Of a stretch of 64,000 bases of DNA, positions 27,865 to 35,903 are shown piece after piece. A program made the translations under genes and the position numbers. The stretch is taken from contig BMWJ01000001.1 in the NCBI GenBank assembly GCA_014651175.1, positions 868,001 through 932,000 of the forward strand, given 5' to 3'. This DNA is from Streptomyces clavifer. Its GTDB lineage: Bacteria; Actinomycetota; Actinomycetes; Streptomycetales; Streptomycetaceae. Below the pieces are notes generated by a model. It searched no databases. It was not told the origin of the DNA and saw nothing but the letters and a program-made list of their open reading frames with translations. Numbering within the stretch: the first letter of the stretch is position 1; the number at the start of each line of letters is the position of its first letter.

Positions 27865-28977
27865 ATGTCCGACCTGTTGCGCGCCCCCGCCGAGATCAAG
27901 TACGCCGAGGAGCTGGACTGGCTGGAGTCCATCGACGACAACCCCAAGCCCTTCTCGTGGCGCCTCTCCCCGAAGATGGTCCGCCTGTTCATCCTGGGCT
28001 CCGAGCGCTCGGACGGCCTGGACCGCGACATAGCGCAGAAGTGGTACGGCGACCGCAGCTTCGTCGAGCGTTCGATCGTCACGCTGGCCTCCGACCGCGG
28101 TCTGCTGCTCATCGGCGATCCCGGAACCGGCAAGAGCTGGCTGGCCGAGCTGCTGTCCGCCGCGATCAGCCGCAACTCCACCCTGGTGGTGCAGGGCACG
28201 GCCGGCACCACCGAGGACCACATCAAGTACTCGTGGAACGTGTCCATGGTCATCGCCAAGGGACAGTCGCGGGAGTCGATGATCCCCTCGCCGATCATGA
28301 CCGCGATGGAGACGGGCGCGATCGGCCGGTTCGAGGAGCTCACCCGCTCCACCAGCGACGTCCAGGACGCGCTGATCTCGATCCTGTCCGAGAAGTACAT
28401 CTCGGTGCCCGAACTGGACAGCGACAGCATCGTCTTCGCCAAGCCCGGCTTCTCGGTCATCGCGACCGCCAACAGCCGCGACCGGGGTGTCAACGACCTG
28501 TCCTCGGCGCTCAAGCGCCGCTTCAACTTCGTCCGCATCCCGGTGGTGACGAACAAGAAGAGCGAGACGGAGATCGTCCGCTTCCGCACCGAGGAGCTGC
28601 TGCGGCGTCACCAGATCGAGCTGGACGTGCCGCCGACACTCCTCGACGTGCTGCTGCAGAGCTTCGCGGACCTGCGCGCCACGGCGGCCGCGGCCGGCAG
28701 CGACGACGAGAAGCTGGAGTCCGCCCTGTCCACCGCCGAGCAGATCGGCGTACTGGAGGACGCGATCCTCCACAGCAACTTCTTCGGCGAACGCGCTCTG
28801 ACCGCCCACACGCTGGCCTCCTCGCTCGTCGGGTCGCTGGCCCGGCGCGAGCCCGAGGACCTGGCCATCCTCAACAAGTACCTGCACGGTGTCGTCGAGC
28901 CGCGCAGCAAGGCGGAGGGCGGCTCGTGGCCGGAGTTCCTGGAGGGCGGCCGGGACGCGATCGCCACCCTGTCATGA
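27865..28977 (+). CDS. MoxR-family AAA+ ATPase (YehL-like)
   Basis: This 370-aa single-domain AAA+ ATPase should form a hexamer that remodels protein targets with the vWA protein. Walker A is GDPGTGKS at residues 84-91. The Walker B region reads TGAIGRFEELTRS, where the Asp-Glu pair of classic sites is replaced by FEE. Sensor 1 is VIATANSRDRGVNDL and the arginine-finger segment is SALKRRFNFVRIP. A lid domain occupies the C-terminal 130 residues. It overlaps the DUF5682 gene by four bases (ATGA). The same gene set occurs around E. coli yehL, whose role is unknown. Confidence 0.88.
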   Translation: MSDLLRAPAEIKYAEELDWLESIDDNPKPFSWRLSPKMVRLFILGSERSDGLDRDIAQKWYGDRSFVERSIVTLASDRGLLLIGDPGTGKSWLAELLSAAISRNSTLVVQGTAGTTEDHIKYSWNVSMVIAKGQSRESMIPSPIMTAMETGAIGRFEELTRSTSDVQDALISILSEKYISVPELDSDSIVFAKPGFSVIATANSRDRGVNDLSSALKRRFNFVRIPVVTNKKSETEIVRFRTEELLRRHQIELDVPPTLLDVLLQSFADLRATAAAAGSDDEKLESALSTAEQIGVLEDAILHSNFFGERALTAHTLASSLVGSLARREPEDLAILNKYLHGVVEPRSKAEGGSWPEFLEGGRDAIATLS

Positions 28978-31757
28978 GCGGCGCGCCCGAAGAGACCTTC
29001 GGAGAGCTGCGCGGGCAACTGCAGGAGGCCGCCACTGCCTTCGCCGACGGACCCGACGCGCTGGAGGGGATCCTCCTCGGCCTCGTCGACGACGTCGACC
29101 GCGCGGTGCGCGAGCCGTTGGAGATCTTCCCCGTGTGCCACCACTCGCCCGCGTCGGCGATCGCGATGGCACGCCGGCTGCGGGAGAAGCAGCCCAAGGT
29201 CGTGTACCTGGAGCTGTGCGAGGACATGGCACCGCTGCTCACCGAGCTGCGCAACTGCCGGCTGCCGGTGGCGGTCCAGTCCTTCGCCTCCGAGGTCGAC
29301 GGCTTCCCCGCCGAGTGGTCCCCGCTGTCGGTGGTCGCGCCGATCACCGAGGCCTCCGCCGAATACCAGGCGATCGCCTACGCGCTGGACACCCCGGGCG
29401 TCGACCTGGTCCTCGTCGACCGCTCCTCGGACCACGTCTTCCAGTGGGACGCGCGCGCGGGGTACGACGCAGGCCCGGCCGGCCCGGACGCCCCGCCCCC
29501 GGAGGAGGAGGCCGCGCTCCACGGCGACGCGGTGGGCGTGGAGATCGGCGACCTGCGCCCGCGCTTCGCCGAGCTGGAGGAGCACCTGCTGCGCCACGGC
29601 AAGGTCCGGCACTGGTCGGAGTGGTGGCACCAGTACGTCGAGCTGCCGCTCGGCGACAGCGACCACGACACCTACCGCCAGGTCATGCTCCTGATCGGCA
29701 GCCTCTTCCGGCGCCTCGCCCCCGGCGACCCCCACCGGGTGCGCGTGGACGAGGACCGCGAGCGCTACATGTGGACCAGGATGCGTGAGCACCTGGCCGC
29801 GACCGGCACCGATCCCGAGGACTGCCTCTACGTCTGCGGCGCCTTCCACGCGGCCAGCCGCGTCGAGGAGTTCGGCGTCGCGGGCAGCGACACCTTCGAG
29901 ATCACCCCCCGCAGCGCGACCACGTGGCTGCACGGCCTGATCCCGTCCAGCCACGCGGCGATCGAGGCACAGTTCGGCCTCGCCTCCGGTTCCGTGTCGA
30001 TCGCCGCGACCCTCTGGGCGAAGAACCTCCGGCGCACCCGTGTGAAGCCCTTCGTCCTCGCAGGGCAGGCCGGGACGAAGAAACCGAGGCCCGCGAAGAC
30101 CACGGCCGCTCCCGTGCCGGACCTCCCGGCCTCGGACAAGCTGACCGGTTTCCTGCAGCAACCTCCCGTCCTGGACCGGCTGGACGAGGCCGAACTGCTC
30201 GGCTGGTCCGTGGAGATCGTGCGCGCCGCCCGCCGCAACGGCTACCTCGCCTCCACCGCCGACGCCATCGCGGTGTTCGAGACGTCGATCCTGCTGGCCG
30301 GGATGCGCGACAGGGCCAGGCCCACGCCCTACGACTTCCAGGACGCGGCCGTCACCTGCATCGAGAAGGACTCGGTGCCCGGCCGCCGCGACGTACGCCG
30401 TCTCGTGGAGATCATGATGGGCGGCGACCGGGTCGGCCAGGTCGGCTACGAGGCACTGCCGCCCCTCGCCCGCGACGTGCACGACCGGCTCGCTCCGCTG
30501 AACCTCAAGCTCCAGCAGCGCGGGGTGCAGCGGGCCCTGCTGGACATCGCCTCCCGGCCGGAGCTGGAGCGGTGCTCCGACGTGCTGTGGATGCTGCGCC
30601 ACCTGATGCCGGGCGGCGCAGCCCGCACGGTCATGGGCGAGCGGAAGCTGGGGGAGCGGCCCATCCAGGAGTCGTGGGACCTCGCGCTGGGCACCCACCA
30701 GCGTGCGCTCATCGAGCTCGGCTACGAGGGCGTGAGCATCGAGCAGGTCCTGGAGCAGCGCCTGCGCCGCACCGCGTACGGCCCGCAGGCGACCGCGGCG
30801 ACCGTCCTGGAAGCCGTCGAGGACGCGACGCTGTACCTCCGCAGCCGCAGACTCGCCGACGAGCTGGGCAACCGCGCCCTGGAGGTGCTCTCGGCCGAGC
30901 GCACCGTCGACGGCGCACCGGAGGTGCTGCGCCGGGTGCGGCGGCTGCTGGCGTACTACCGCACCAGCGAACCGGTCCTGCCTCCGTGGATCGAGGCCTT
31001 CACCAAGGCGGGGTACGCGCACTACTGCACCCTGCTGCCGACCGCGTTCACCGACGAGGACGCCACGGTCCGGCAGGTGGCGGCGATGCTGGGCTTCCTC
31101 TTCAGCATGGAGAACCTGGCGCTGTCGCTGGGATGCGACCGGACCCAGCTGGAGCTGGCCCTGGCACAGTCGCATCCCCAGGAGCCTTCGAGGACGGCGC
31201 TGCTGTGGGCCGCCCAGGTCCACCTGGGGCACCTGACCCGTGAGGACCTCCGGGCGAAGTGCGACGAACTGCTCGGCAACCCCCTCGTGGTACCCGCGTA
31301 TCCGCGCTACCTCAGCGGTTTCGTGCAGGCTCTGGAGCCGGTGCCCGGCCTCACCGACTTCGTGGTGGAGGCGGTGTCGAACGCCTTCGGGCGGCTGCCG
31401 GACCCGGTGCTCCTGCCGTGGCTGCCGACGCTGATCACCACCCTGCGGGCGGACGGTGCCGAGCTGGCTCCGCTGCTGATCCGCGAGGCCGGACGGATCT
31501 TCCCGGGCCGGCTCGCGACCCTGGACCAGTGGGTTCCGCCGTGGAAGGCGCAGCCGGTGCCGGACGCGGGGCCCCCGGCGCCGTCCGAGGGCGGCGGCTG
31601 CGTCCTGCTCGCCGCCCATCCCGCATCCTGCGACGCCCTCGCGGGCCTGCTGGGCTGCGACGGGACGTGGGAGACGGCGGCCCCCGACCCGTCGGGTGCG
31701 GCCCTCGTCGGCCGCCACCCGGATACGGCGGTGGCGCTGGAGGCACTCCTGGTGTGA
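28974..31757 (+). CDS. DUF5682 family protein (YehM-like)
   Basis: This 927-aa soluble protein ends the operon. The N-terminal ~300 residues hold FPVCHHSP (52-59), VVYLELCEDM (77-85) and CGAFHAA (288-294). The spaced His, Glu and GxxH elements resemble the metal site of the TIKI/TraB/ChaN/EreA hydrolase superfamily, although that relation is my inference. The remaining ~600 residues are helical and repeat-like (ALLDIASRPELERCSDVLWM), perhaps a scaffold. DUF5682 genes regularly accompany MoxR and vWA genes, including E. coli yehM. It would be the natural effector or substrate-handling part of the system. The frame is open far upstream, but ATG 28974 overlapping the ATPase stop is the clear start. 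Confidence 0.82.
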   Translation: MSGAPEETFGELRGQLQEAATAFADGPDALEGILLGLVDDVDRAVREPLEIFPVCHHSPASAIAMARRLREKQPKVVYLELCEDMAPLLTELRNCRLPVAVQSFASEVDGFPAEWSPLSVVAPITEASAEYQAIAYALDTPGVDLVLVDRSSDHVFQWDARAGYDAGPAGPDAPPPEEEAALHGDAVGVEIGDLRPRFAELEEHLLRHGKVRHWSEWWHQYVELPLGDSDHDTYRQVMLLIGSLFRRLAPGDPHRVRVDEDRERYMWTRMREHLAATGTDPEDCLYVCGAFHAASRVEEFGVAGSDTFEITPRSATTWLHGLIPSSHAAIEAQFGLASGSVSIAATLWAKNLRRTRVKPFVLAGQAGTKKPRPAKTTAAPVPDLPASDKLTGFLQQPPVLDRLDEAELLGWSVEIVRAARRNGYLASTADAIAVFETSILLAGMRDRARPTPYDFQDAAVTCIEKDSVPGRRDVRRLVEIMMGGDRVGQVGYEALPPLARDVHDRLAPLNLKLQQRGVQRALLDIASRPELERCSDVLWMLRHLMPGGAARTVMGERKLGERPIQESWDLALGTHQRALIELGYEGVSIEQVLEQRLRRTAYGPQATAATVLEAVEDATLYLRSRRLADELGNRALEVLSAERTVDGAPEVLRRVRRLLAYYRTSEPVLPPWIEAFTKAGYAHYCTLLPTAFTDEDATVRQVAAMLGFLFSMENLALSLGCDRTQLELALAQSHPQEPSRTALLWAAQVHLGHLTREDLRAKCDELLGNPLVVPAYPRYLSGFVQALEPVPGLTDFVVEAVSNAFGRLPDPVLLPWLPTLITTLRADGAELAPLLIREAGRIFPGRLATLDQWVPPWKAQPVPDAGPPAPSEGGGCVLLAAHPASCDALAGLLGCDGTWETAAPDPSGAALVGRHPDTAVALEALLV

Positions 31758-32102
31758 CGGAGAGCTGCCGCCGGCCACTGGGCAGCGGGACCGGCGGGCC
31801 GGCAGACCGGCCGAGCGCGGGTCACTGGTGGGGCTGGTGGGGCGACGTTCTGGCGGACCGGTGACACCTCGTCTCATCGGGCCGGTACCGCTCCACACGA
31901 CGGACGCGGCCCCGTGCTGTCCGCCTCGGAGGCCGCCGGCTCCATGGGGCCGCTCCGGGATCCGCTGCCGCGTCCGTCCCCTGCACCTGCCGTACCGGGC
32001 GGGCGTCGACAGCCGGTTCGCGCCGACCCGCAGATCGCCAAGGCCCCTCCAGCGCCAGCGCGGTGCTCGACTCCATCCGCTCCGCGACCACCCCGCAAGC
32101 GG

Positions 32103-32152
32103 GCCGAGCCGTCCTCACCGGGCGCGTACACGCCCGGTGAGGACGGCTCGGC
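32103..32152. terminator. 22-bp perfect hairpin
   Basis: Positions 32103-32124 (starting GCCGAGCCGTCCTCACCGGG) are exactly complementary to 32131-32152 around loop CGTACA. It lies about 350 nt after the DUF5682 operon with no gene between. It may be a distal terminator for that operon or a structured remnant; no U-tract follows. Confidence 0.6.
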
Positions 32153-32552
32153 CTCGTGGCCCTCCGACAACAGCGCTGCCGAGGCGGACACTCCGGAGAA
32201 CCGTGCCCGGTCCGCCCGGCGTCCTCTCCGGGAACGGACCCGGCACGTACAGAGGGCTCGTCCCCCTGCGCACACAGCACGACCGCACGCCGCTGCCGGC
32301 GAGCGGGAGCCTAGAACGTGCGGGTCGCGGGTTTGCTCGATCGGCCGACGCCCACCTCCCGCACACCCGGCCGGCGTCCCACACCGCACCCGCGCAACCG
32401 CGTCCGCCCCTCAGCCAGCGTGCCCCGGGGCACCCGAACGCCCCCGCAGTGGGCCGACATCCGGGGCCGACACCCGGGGCAGCCACCGGGCCGACACCGG
32501 GTCACGGACGCACTCGGGGCACGCCTCCGTAGCACGTGGTGCTCGCGTCGCC

Positions 32553-32625
32553 GTCTCAGATAGTAGGAAGTCCGAGTACCTGTAGAGACAGATGGCCCCA
32601 GCTGTCCTAACTTTGTAGGAGCCGA
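32553..32625. promoter_or_regulatory. motif-rich, less GC-rich island upstream of the 42-aa ORF
   Basis: GTCTC (32553-32557) and GAGAC (32585-32589) form an inverted pair. Inside lies GTAGGAAGTCCGA (32563-32575), echoed by GTAGGAGCCGA (32615-32625), and TCCTA (32605-32609) is inverted to TAGGA (32616-32620). The cluster of related motifs about 190-260 bp before a small gene suggests a promoter or operator region. I do not recognise the regulator. Confidence 0.4.
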
Positions 32626-32813
32626 ACGACTCGCATGATCCAGCGACTGGCGGTCGCGAGCACGTGCCCCGAAGCAGGCAACCCCTGCGGCGCCGCTCCC
32701 CGCCCCTTCCGGCGCCTCGAAATCCCGATCCCGACCGTCACCTTCGTGCGGCCCGTACCGCGTGACGTGAAGCGTCCCGATCCCGATATCCACGCGATCC
32801 CAAGGAGTCGATC

Positions 32814-32942
32814 ATGGCCCAGACCACTGCACGCCGTGTCCGTCACACCCCCCGCCCGACCGAGTCGGAGCGCAAGAACGCCGCAGCCGCCCTGCAGCGT
32901 GCCCTCGACCGCCGGGACAACGGCGGGTCGACCGGCCACTGA
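32814..32942 (+). CDS. 42-aa basic small protein upstream of leuB
   Basis: This short ORF reads MAQTTARRVRHTPRPTESER and continues KNAAAALQRALDRRDNGG to a His C-terminus. It has an excellent ribosome site (AAGGAG, 7 nt upstream). It is rich in Arg and Ala with a central amphipathic helix (ESERKNAAAALQRALDRR). I recall similar tiny ORFs in this position in streptomycetes, but no function. It is 144 nt from leuB on the same strand. Confidence 0.65.
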   Translation: MAQTTARRVRHTPRPTESERKNAAAALQRALDRRDNGGSTGH

Positions 32943-33086
32943 TGCCCGGGTTCCCACCTTGTGGCACCGATGATCCCTGGTCCAGCGCTTGTGCGGGACT
33001 CGCGCACCACTCGCGCGAACCGCTCCGGCCGTCCGGATCGTGGACGGCGGATGTCATGGGGTGGGACGGAAGGCTAGGGTGCCGCC

Positions 33087-34130
33087 ATGTCTCGCAGCAT
33101 CGATCTCGCAGTGATCCCCGGCGACGGTATCGGCCAGGAGGTCGTCACCCAGGGCCTCAAGGTCCTCAACGCTGTTCTCCCGCAGGATGTGAAGCTGGAG
33201 ACCAGGGAGTACGACCTCGGCGCCCAGCGCTGGCACCGCACCGGTGAGACCCTCCCGGACGCGGAGCTGGAGGCCCTCAAAGGCCACGACGCCATCCTGC
33301 TCGGCGCCATCGGTGACCCGTCCGTGCCGTCGGGCGTACTGGAGCGCGGGCTGCTGCTCAAGCTCCGCTTCGCCTTCGACCACTACGTCAACCTGCGGCC
33401 GTCGAAGCTCTTCCCGAACACCGCGACGCCGCTGGCCGGCCGCCCCGACATCGACTTCGTCGTCGTGCGCGAGGGCACCGAGGGCCCGTACACGGGCAAT
33501 GGCGGCTCCCTGCGCACCGGCACGGAGCACGAGGTCGCCACCGAGGTCAGCGTCAACACCGCCTTCGGTGTCGAGCGCGTCGTCCGTGACGCCTTCGCCC
33601 GTGCCGCTGCCCGCCCGCGCAAGAAGCTGACGCTGGTCCACAAGAACAACGTCCTCGTGCACGCCGGCCACCTGTGGAAGAACATCTTCGACAAGGTCGC
33701 GGCCGAGAACCCCGAGGTCACCACCGATTACCTGCACGTCGACGCCGCGACGATCTTCTTCGTCACCCAGCCGGAGCGCTTCGACGTCATCGTCACCGAC
33801 AACCTCTTCGGCGACATCCTCACCGACCTCGCCGCGGCCGTGACCGGCGGCATCGGCCTGGCCGCGTCCGGCAACATCAATCCGACGGGTGCCTTCCCGT
33901 CGATGTTCGAGCCGGTCCACGGCACCGCCCCCGACATCGCGGGCCAGGGCAAGGCCGACCCGACCGCCACGATCCTCTCCGTCGCCCTTCTGCTGCGCCA
34001 CCTCGGCTACGAGCCCGAGGCCCTGCGCATCGAGGAGGCCGTCTCCGTCGACCTCGCGGAGCGCGAAGGCAAGGCCGCCCGCACCACCGACGAGATCGGT
34101 GACGCGCTCGCAGTACGCGTAGCGAGCTGA
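33087..34130 (+). CDS. leuB: 3-isopropylmalate dehydrogenase
   Basis: This 347-aa decarboxylating dehydrogenase, dependent on NAD and Mg, oxidises 3-isopropylmalate to 2-oxoisocaproate in leucine synthesis. Signature segments are [20 protein letters not shown], the substrate-binding [20 protein letters not shown] with its Arg residues, and [13 protein letters not shown]. Metal ligands lie in [19 protein letters not shown], and the NAD site in [19 protein letters not shown]. The start ATG has no good ribosome site; TAGGGT sits 9 nt upstream like a -10 box, so the mRNA may be leaderless. A terminator hairpin follows 17 nt after the stop. Confidence 0.95.
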   Translation: MSRSIDLAVIPGDGIGQEVVTQGLKVLNAVLPQDVKLETREYDLGAQRWHRTGETLPDAELEALKGHDAILLGAIGDPSVPSGVLERGLLLKLRFAFDHYVNLRPSKLFPNTATPLAGRPDIDFVVVREGTEGPYTGNGGSLRTGTEHEVATEVSVNTAFGVERVVRDAFARAAARPRKKLTLVHKNNVLVHAGHLWKNIFDKVAAENPEVTTDYLHVDAATIFFVTQPERFDVIVTDNLFGDILTDLAAAVTGGIGLAASGNINPTGAFPSMFEPVHGTAPDIAGQGKADPTATILSVALLLRHLGYEPEALRIEEAVSVDLAEREGKAARTTDEIGDALAVRVAS

Positions 34131-34147
34131 CCCGACGCCTTTACTTC

Positions 34148-34182
34148 GAAGCCGCCGGGTCGCATCCGCACCCGGCGGCTTC
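34148..34182. terminator. leuB terminator hairpin
   Basis: GAAGCCGCCGGGT (34148-34160) and ACCCGGCGGCTTC (34170-34182) form a perfect 13-bp stem with a 9-nt loop, 17 nt after the leuB stop. It isolates leuB from ilvE, which must then have its own promoter in the 217 bp that follow. Confidence 0.8.
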
Positions 34183-34399
34183 ACCTTGCGGTCTCCGGGT
34201 GCCACCATCGACCCCGGACCGCATTTCACGTCACCGCAAACACGTCATTTCGTGCACGGCCGCCCGCGAGAGATAATCGAACGCGGGGCCGTGGCTTGCG
34301 GTAGAGCTCGGACGTCCTACGACCTGCCTGCGAAGTGCGGGACGGGAGCGGGCGTGAGCGCGGTCCATCACACACAAGACCGGTGAAGGACACGCACTC

Positions 34400-35503
34400 A
34401 TGACGACGCCCACGATCGAGCTCAAGCCCTCCTCGAACCCGCTGTCCGACGCGGAGCGCGAGGCGATCCTGGCCAACCCCGGATTCGGCCGCCACTTCAC
34501 CGATCACATGGTGACGATCAGCTGGACCGAAGGCCGCGGCTGGCACGACGCCCAGCTCGTCCCGTACGGACCGCTGTCGATCGACCCCGCCAACATGACC
34601 CTGCACTACGCGCAGGAGATCTTCGAGGGTCTCAAGGCCTACCGCCAGGGCGACGGGACGGTCGCCACGTTCCGTCCGGAGTCCAACGCCGCGCGGTTCC
34701 AGCGGTCCGCCGCCCGGCTCGCGATGCCCGAGCTCCCGGCCGAGACGTTCATCGAGGCCTGCGACGCCCTCGTCCAGCAGGACAAGGCGTGGGTTCCGGC
34801 GCACGGCGGCGAGGAGTCCCTGTACCTGCGCCCGTTCATGATCGCCTCCGAGGTCGGCCTGGGCGTGAAGCCCGCCAACTCGTACCTCTTCCTCGTCATC
34901 GCCTCCCCGGCCGGCGCCTACTTCCCCGGCGGTGTGAAGCCCGTCTCGATCTGGCTCTCCCAGGACCGGGTCCGCGCCGTCCCCGGCGGTATGGGCGACG
35001 CCAAGACCGGCGGCAACTACGCCGCTTCCCTCCTCGCCCAGGCCGAAGCCGCCGCGAAGGGCTGCGACCAGGTCGCCTACCTCGACGCCGTCGAGCACAC
35101 CTGGGTCGAGGAGCTGGGCGGCATGAACCTCTACTTCGTCTACGAGCAGGAGGACGGCGGCAAGCGGATCGTCACCCCCTCGCTCACGGGCTCGCTGCTC
35201 GCCGGTGTCACGCGTGACTCGCTGCTCACCGTCGCCCGCGACCTCGGCTACACCGCCGAGGAGTCGCGCGTCTCCATCGACCAGTGGCGTGACGACACCG
35301 CGAAGGGCACGCTCACCGAGGTCTTCGCCTGCGGGACCGCCGCGGTCATCACCCCCGTCGGCACCGTCAAGTCCGCGGACGGCGAGTGGACCCAGGGCGA
35401 CGGCACCCCGGGCGAGGTCACGCTCAAGCTGCGCGAGCGGCTGCTGGACATCCAGCGCGGCACCGCCGAGGACACCCACGGCTGGATGCACCGCCTCGGC
35501 TGA
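34400..35503 (+). CDS. ilvE: branched-chain amino-acid aminotransferase
   Basis: This 367-aa PLP enzyme of fold type IV transfers the amino group of glutamate to the 2-oxo acids of valine, leucine and isoleucine, and starts their breakdown. The PLP lysine is in [20 protein letters not shown]. Further family segments are [47 protein letters not shown] and [15 protein letters not shown]. The length fits the longer actinobacterial/eukaryotic-like BCAT group. GAAGGAC precedes the ATG. A large hairpin follows. Confidence 0.95.
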   Translation: MTTPTIELKPSSNPLSDAEREAILANPGFGRHFTDHMVTISWTEGRGWHDAQLVPYGPLSIDPANMTLHYAQEIFEGLKAYRQGDGTVATFRPESNAARFQRSAARLAMPELPAETFIEACDALVQQDKAWVPAHGGEESLYLRPFMIASEVGLGVKPANSYLFLVIASPAGAYFPGGVKPVSIWLSQDRVRAVPGGMGDAKTGGNYAASLLAQAEAAAKGCDQVAYLDAVEHTWVEELGGMNLYFVYEQEDGGKRIVTPSLTGSLLAGVTRDSLLTVARDLGYTAEESRVSIDQWRDDTAKGTLTEVFACGTAAVITPVGTVKSADGEWTQGDGTPGEVTLKLRERLLDIQRGTAEDTHGWMHRLG

Positions 35504-35515
35504 CCCTTTTGAGGT

Positions 35516-35585
35516 GCCGTTGTGAGGCAGGGGACAGGAAAATCCGGCATAACGCCCACTTTCCTGTCCGCTGGCTCACAGCGGC
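35516..35585. terminator. 26-bp hairpin after ilvE
   Basis: The left arm 35516-35541 and right arm 35560-35585 pair over 26 positions with two G-G or C-C type mismatches and one G-U, around an 18-nt loop. The inner ten pairs GGACAGGAAA/TTTCCTGTCC are perfect. It begins 12 nt after the ilvE stop, so it most likely terminates that message. Confidence 0.8.
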
Positions 35586-35671
35586 CGTCGGCCCACCCCC
35601 GCGCCCAACCCCCACGCCCGCATGGTGAGACGGGGCGGAGCGGGGGCGGGGGGCTGTGGGAGACTTCCCGC

Positions 35672-35722
35672 GTGTCCTCGTTCGCCATGATTATCGGCAG
35701 CAGGCGCGCCGGTCCGCAGTGA
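35672..35722 (+). CDS. putative cimA leader peptide (MSSFAMIIGSRRAGPQ)
   Basis: This 16-residue ORF starts at GTG with GGGAG about 9 nt upstream; an internal ATG (35687) would leave MIIGSRRAGPQ. Two consecutive Ile codons (ATT ATC, 35690-35695) precede a short tail and a TGA, and a U-tract terminator lies 54 nt further on. CimA starts isoleucine synthesis from pyruvate, so Ile codons are the expected sensor. The arrangement copies that of ilvB in this window. Confidence 0.65.
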   Translation: MSSFAMIIGSRRAGPQ

Positions 35723-35776
35723 CCGTCCGTACCACCACGTACGGCACGGCCATCGTGCCCCAGACCCGCGCGCAGA

Positions 35777-35802
35777 CCTCTCGCACCCGCGAGGGGTTTT
35801 TT
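35777..35802 (+). terminator. cimA attenuator terminator
   Basis: CCTCTCGC (35777-35784) pairs with GCGAGGGG (35789-35796) with one U-G pair and loop ACCC, followed by six T (35797-35802). Upstream, 35704-35713 (GCGCGCCGGT) can pair with 35764-35773 (ACCCGCGCGC) with one mismatch, which would be the counterpart of the leader-adjacent helix of the ilvB attenuator. I could not draw a clear antiterminator. Confidence 0.8.
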
Positions 35803-35903
35803 CGTTTTCCGGCCCCCACCACGGCCGGGGCGAGGCACACGGGATGATGGGGGCAAGTGGAGCCGATTCGTCCGGATCCGCTCACCGACAGGAGTCAGAC
35901 AGC

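Larger units (their letters stand above)
31758..32813. other. 1-kb gene-poor region
   Basis: I see no convincing gene in this stretch. The frames that are open here are Arg/Pro/Ala-rich, lack ribosome sites and match no family pattern. It does contain a long perfect hairpin near 32.1 kb and a less GC-rich motif island near 32.6 kb, both listed separately. It ends in the short upstream region of a 42-aa ORF. Confidence 0.6.

Noticed and set aside
26202-28973. Long in-frame upstream extension of the DUF5682 protein to 1,851 aa
   Set aside because: The extension reads through the vWA and MoxR genes out of frame and is Arg/Pro-rich; the ATG overlapping the MoxR stop is the real start.
32540-32640. 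T-box or tRNA-like element
   Set aside because: There is no T-box consensus, no acceptor-stem pairing and no TTCGA-type arm. The repeats are better described as protein-binding-like motifs.
34354-34386. Ten-codon ORF ([10 protein letters not shown]) ending 14 nt before ilvE
   Set aside because: It has no branched-chain codons and no terminator follows it, so it does not look like an attenuator leader. It could be a chance frame.
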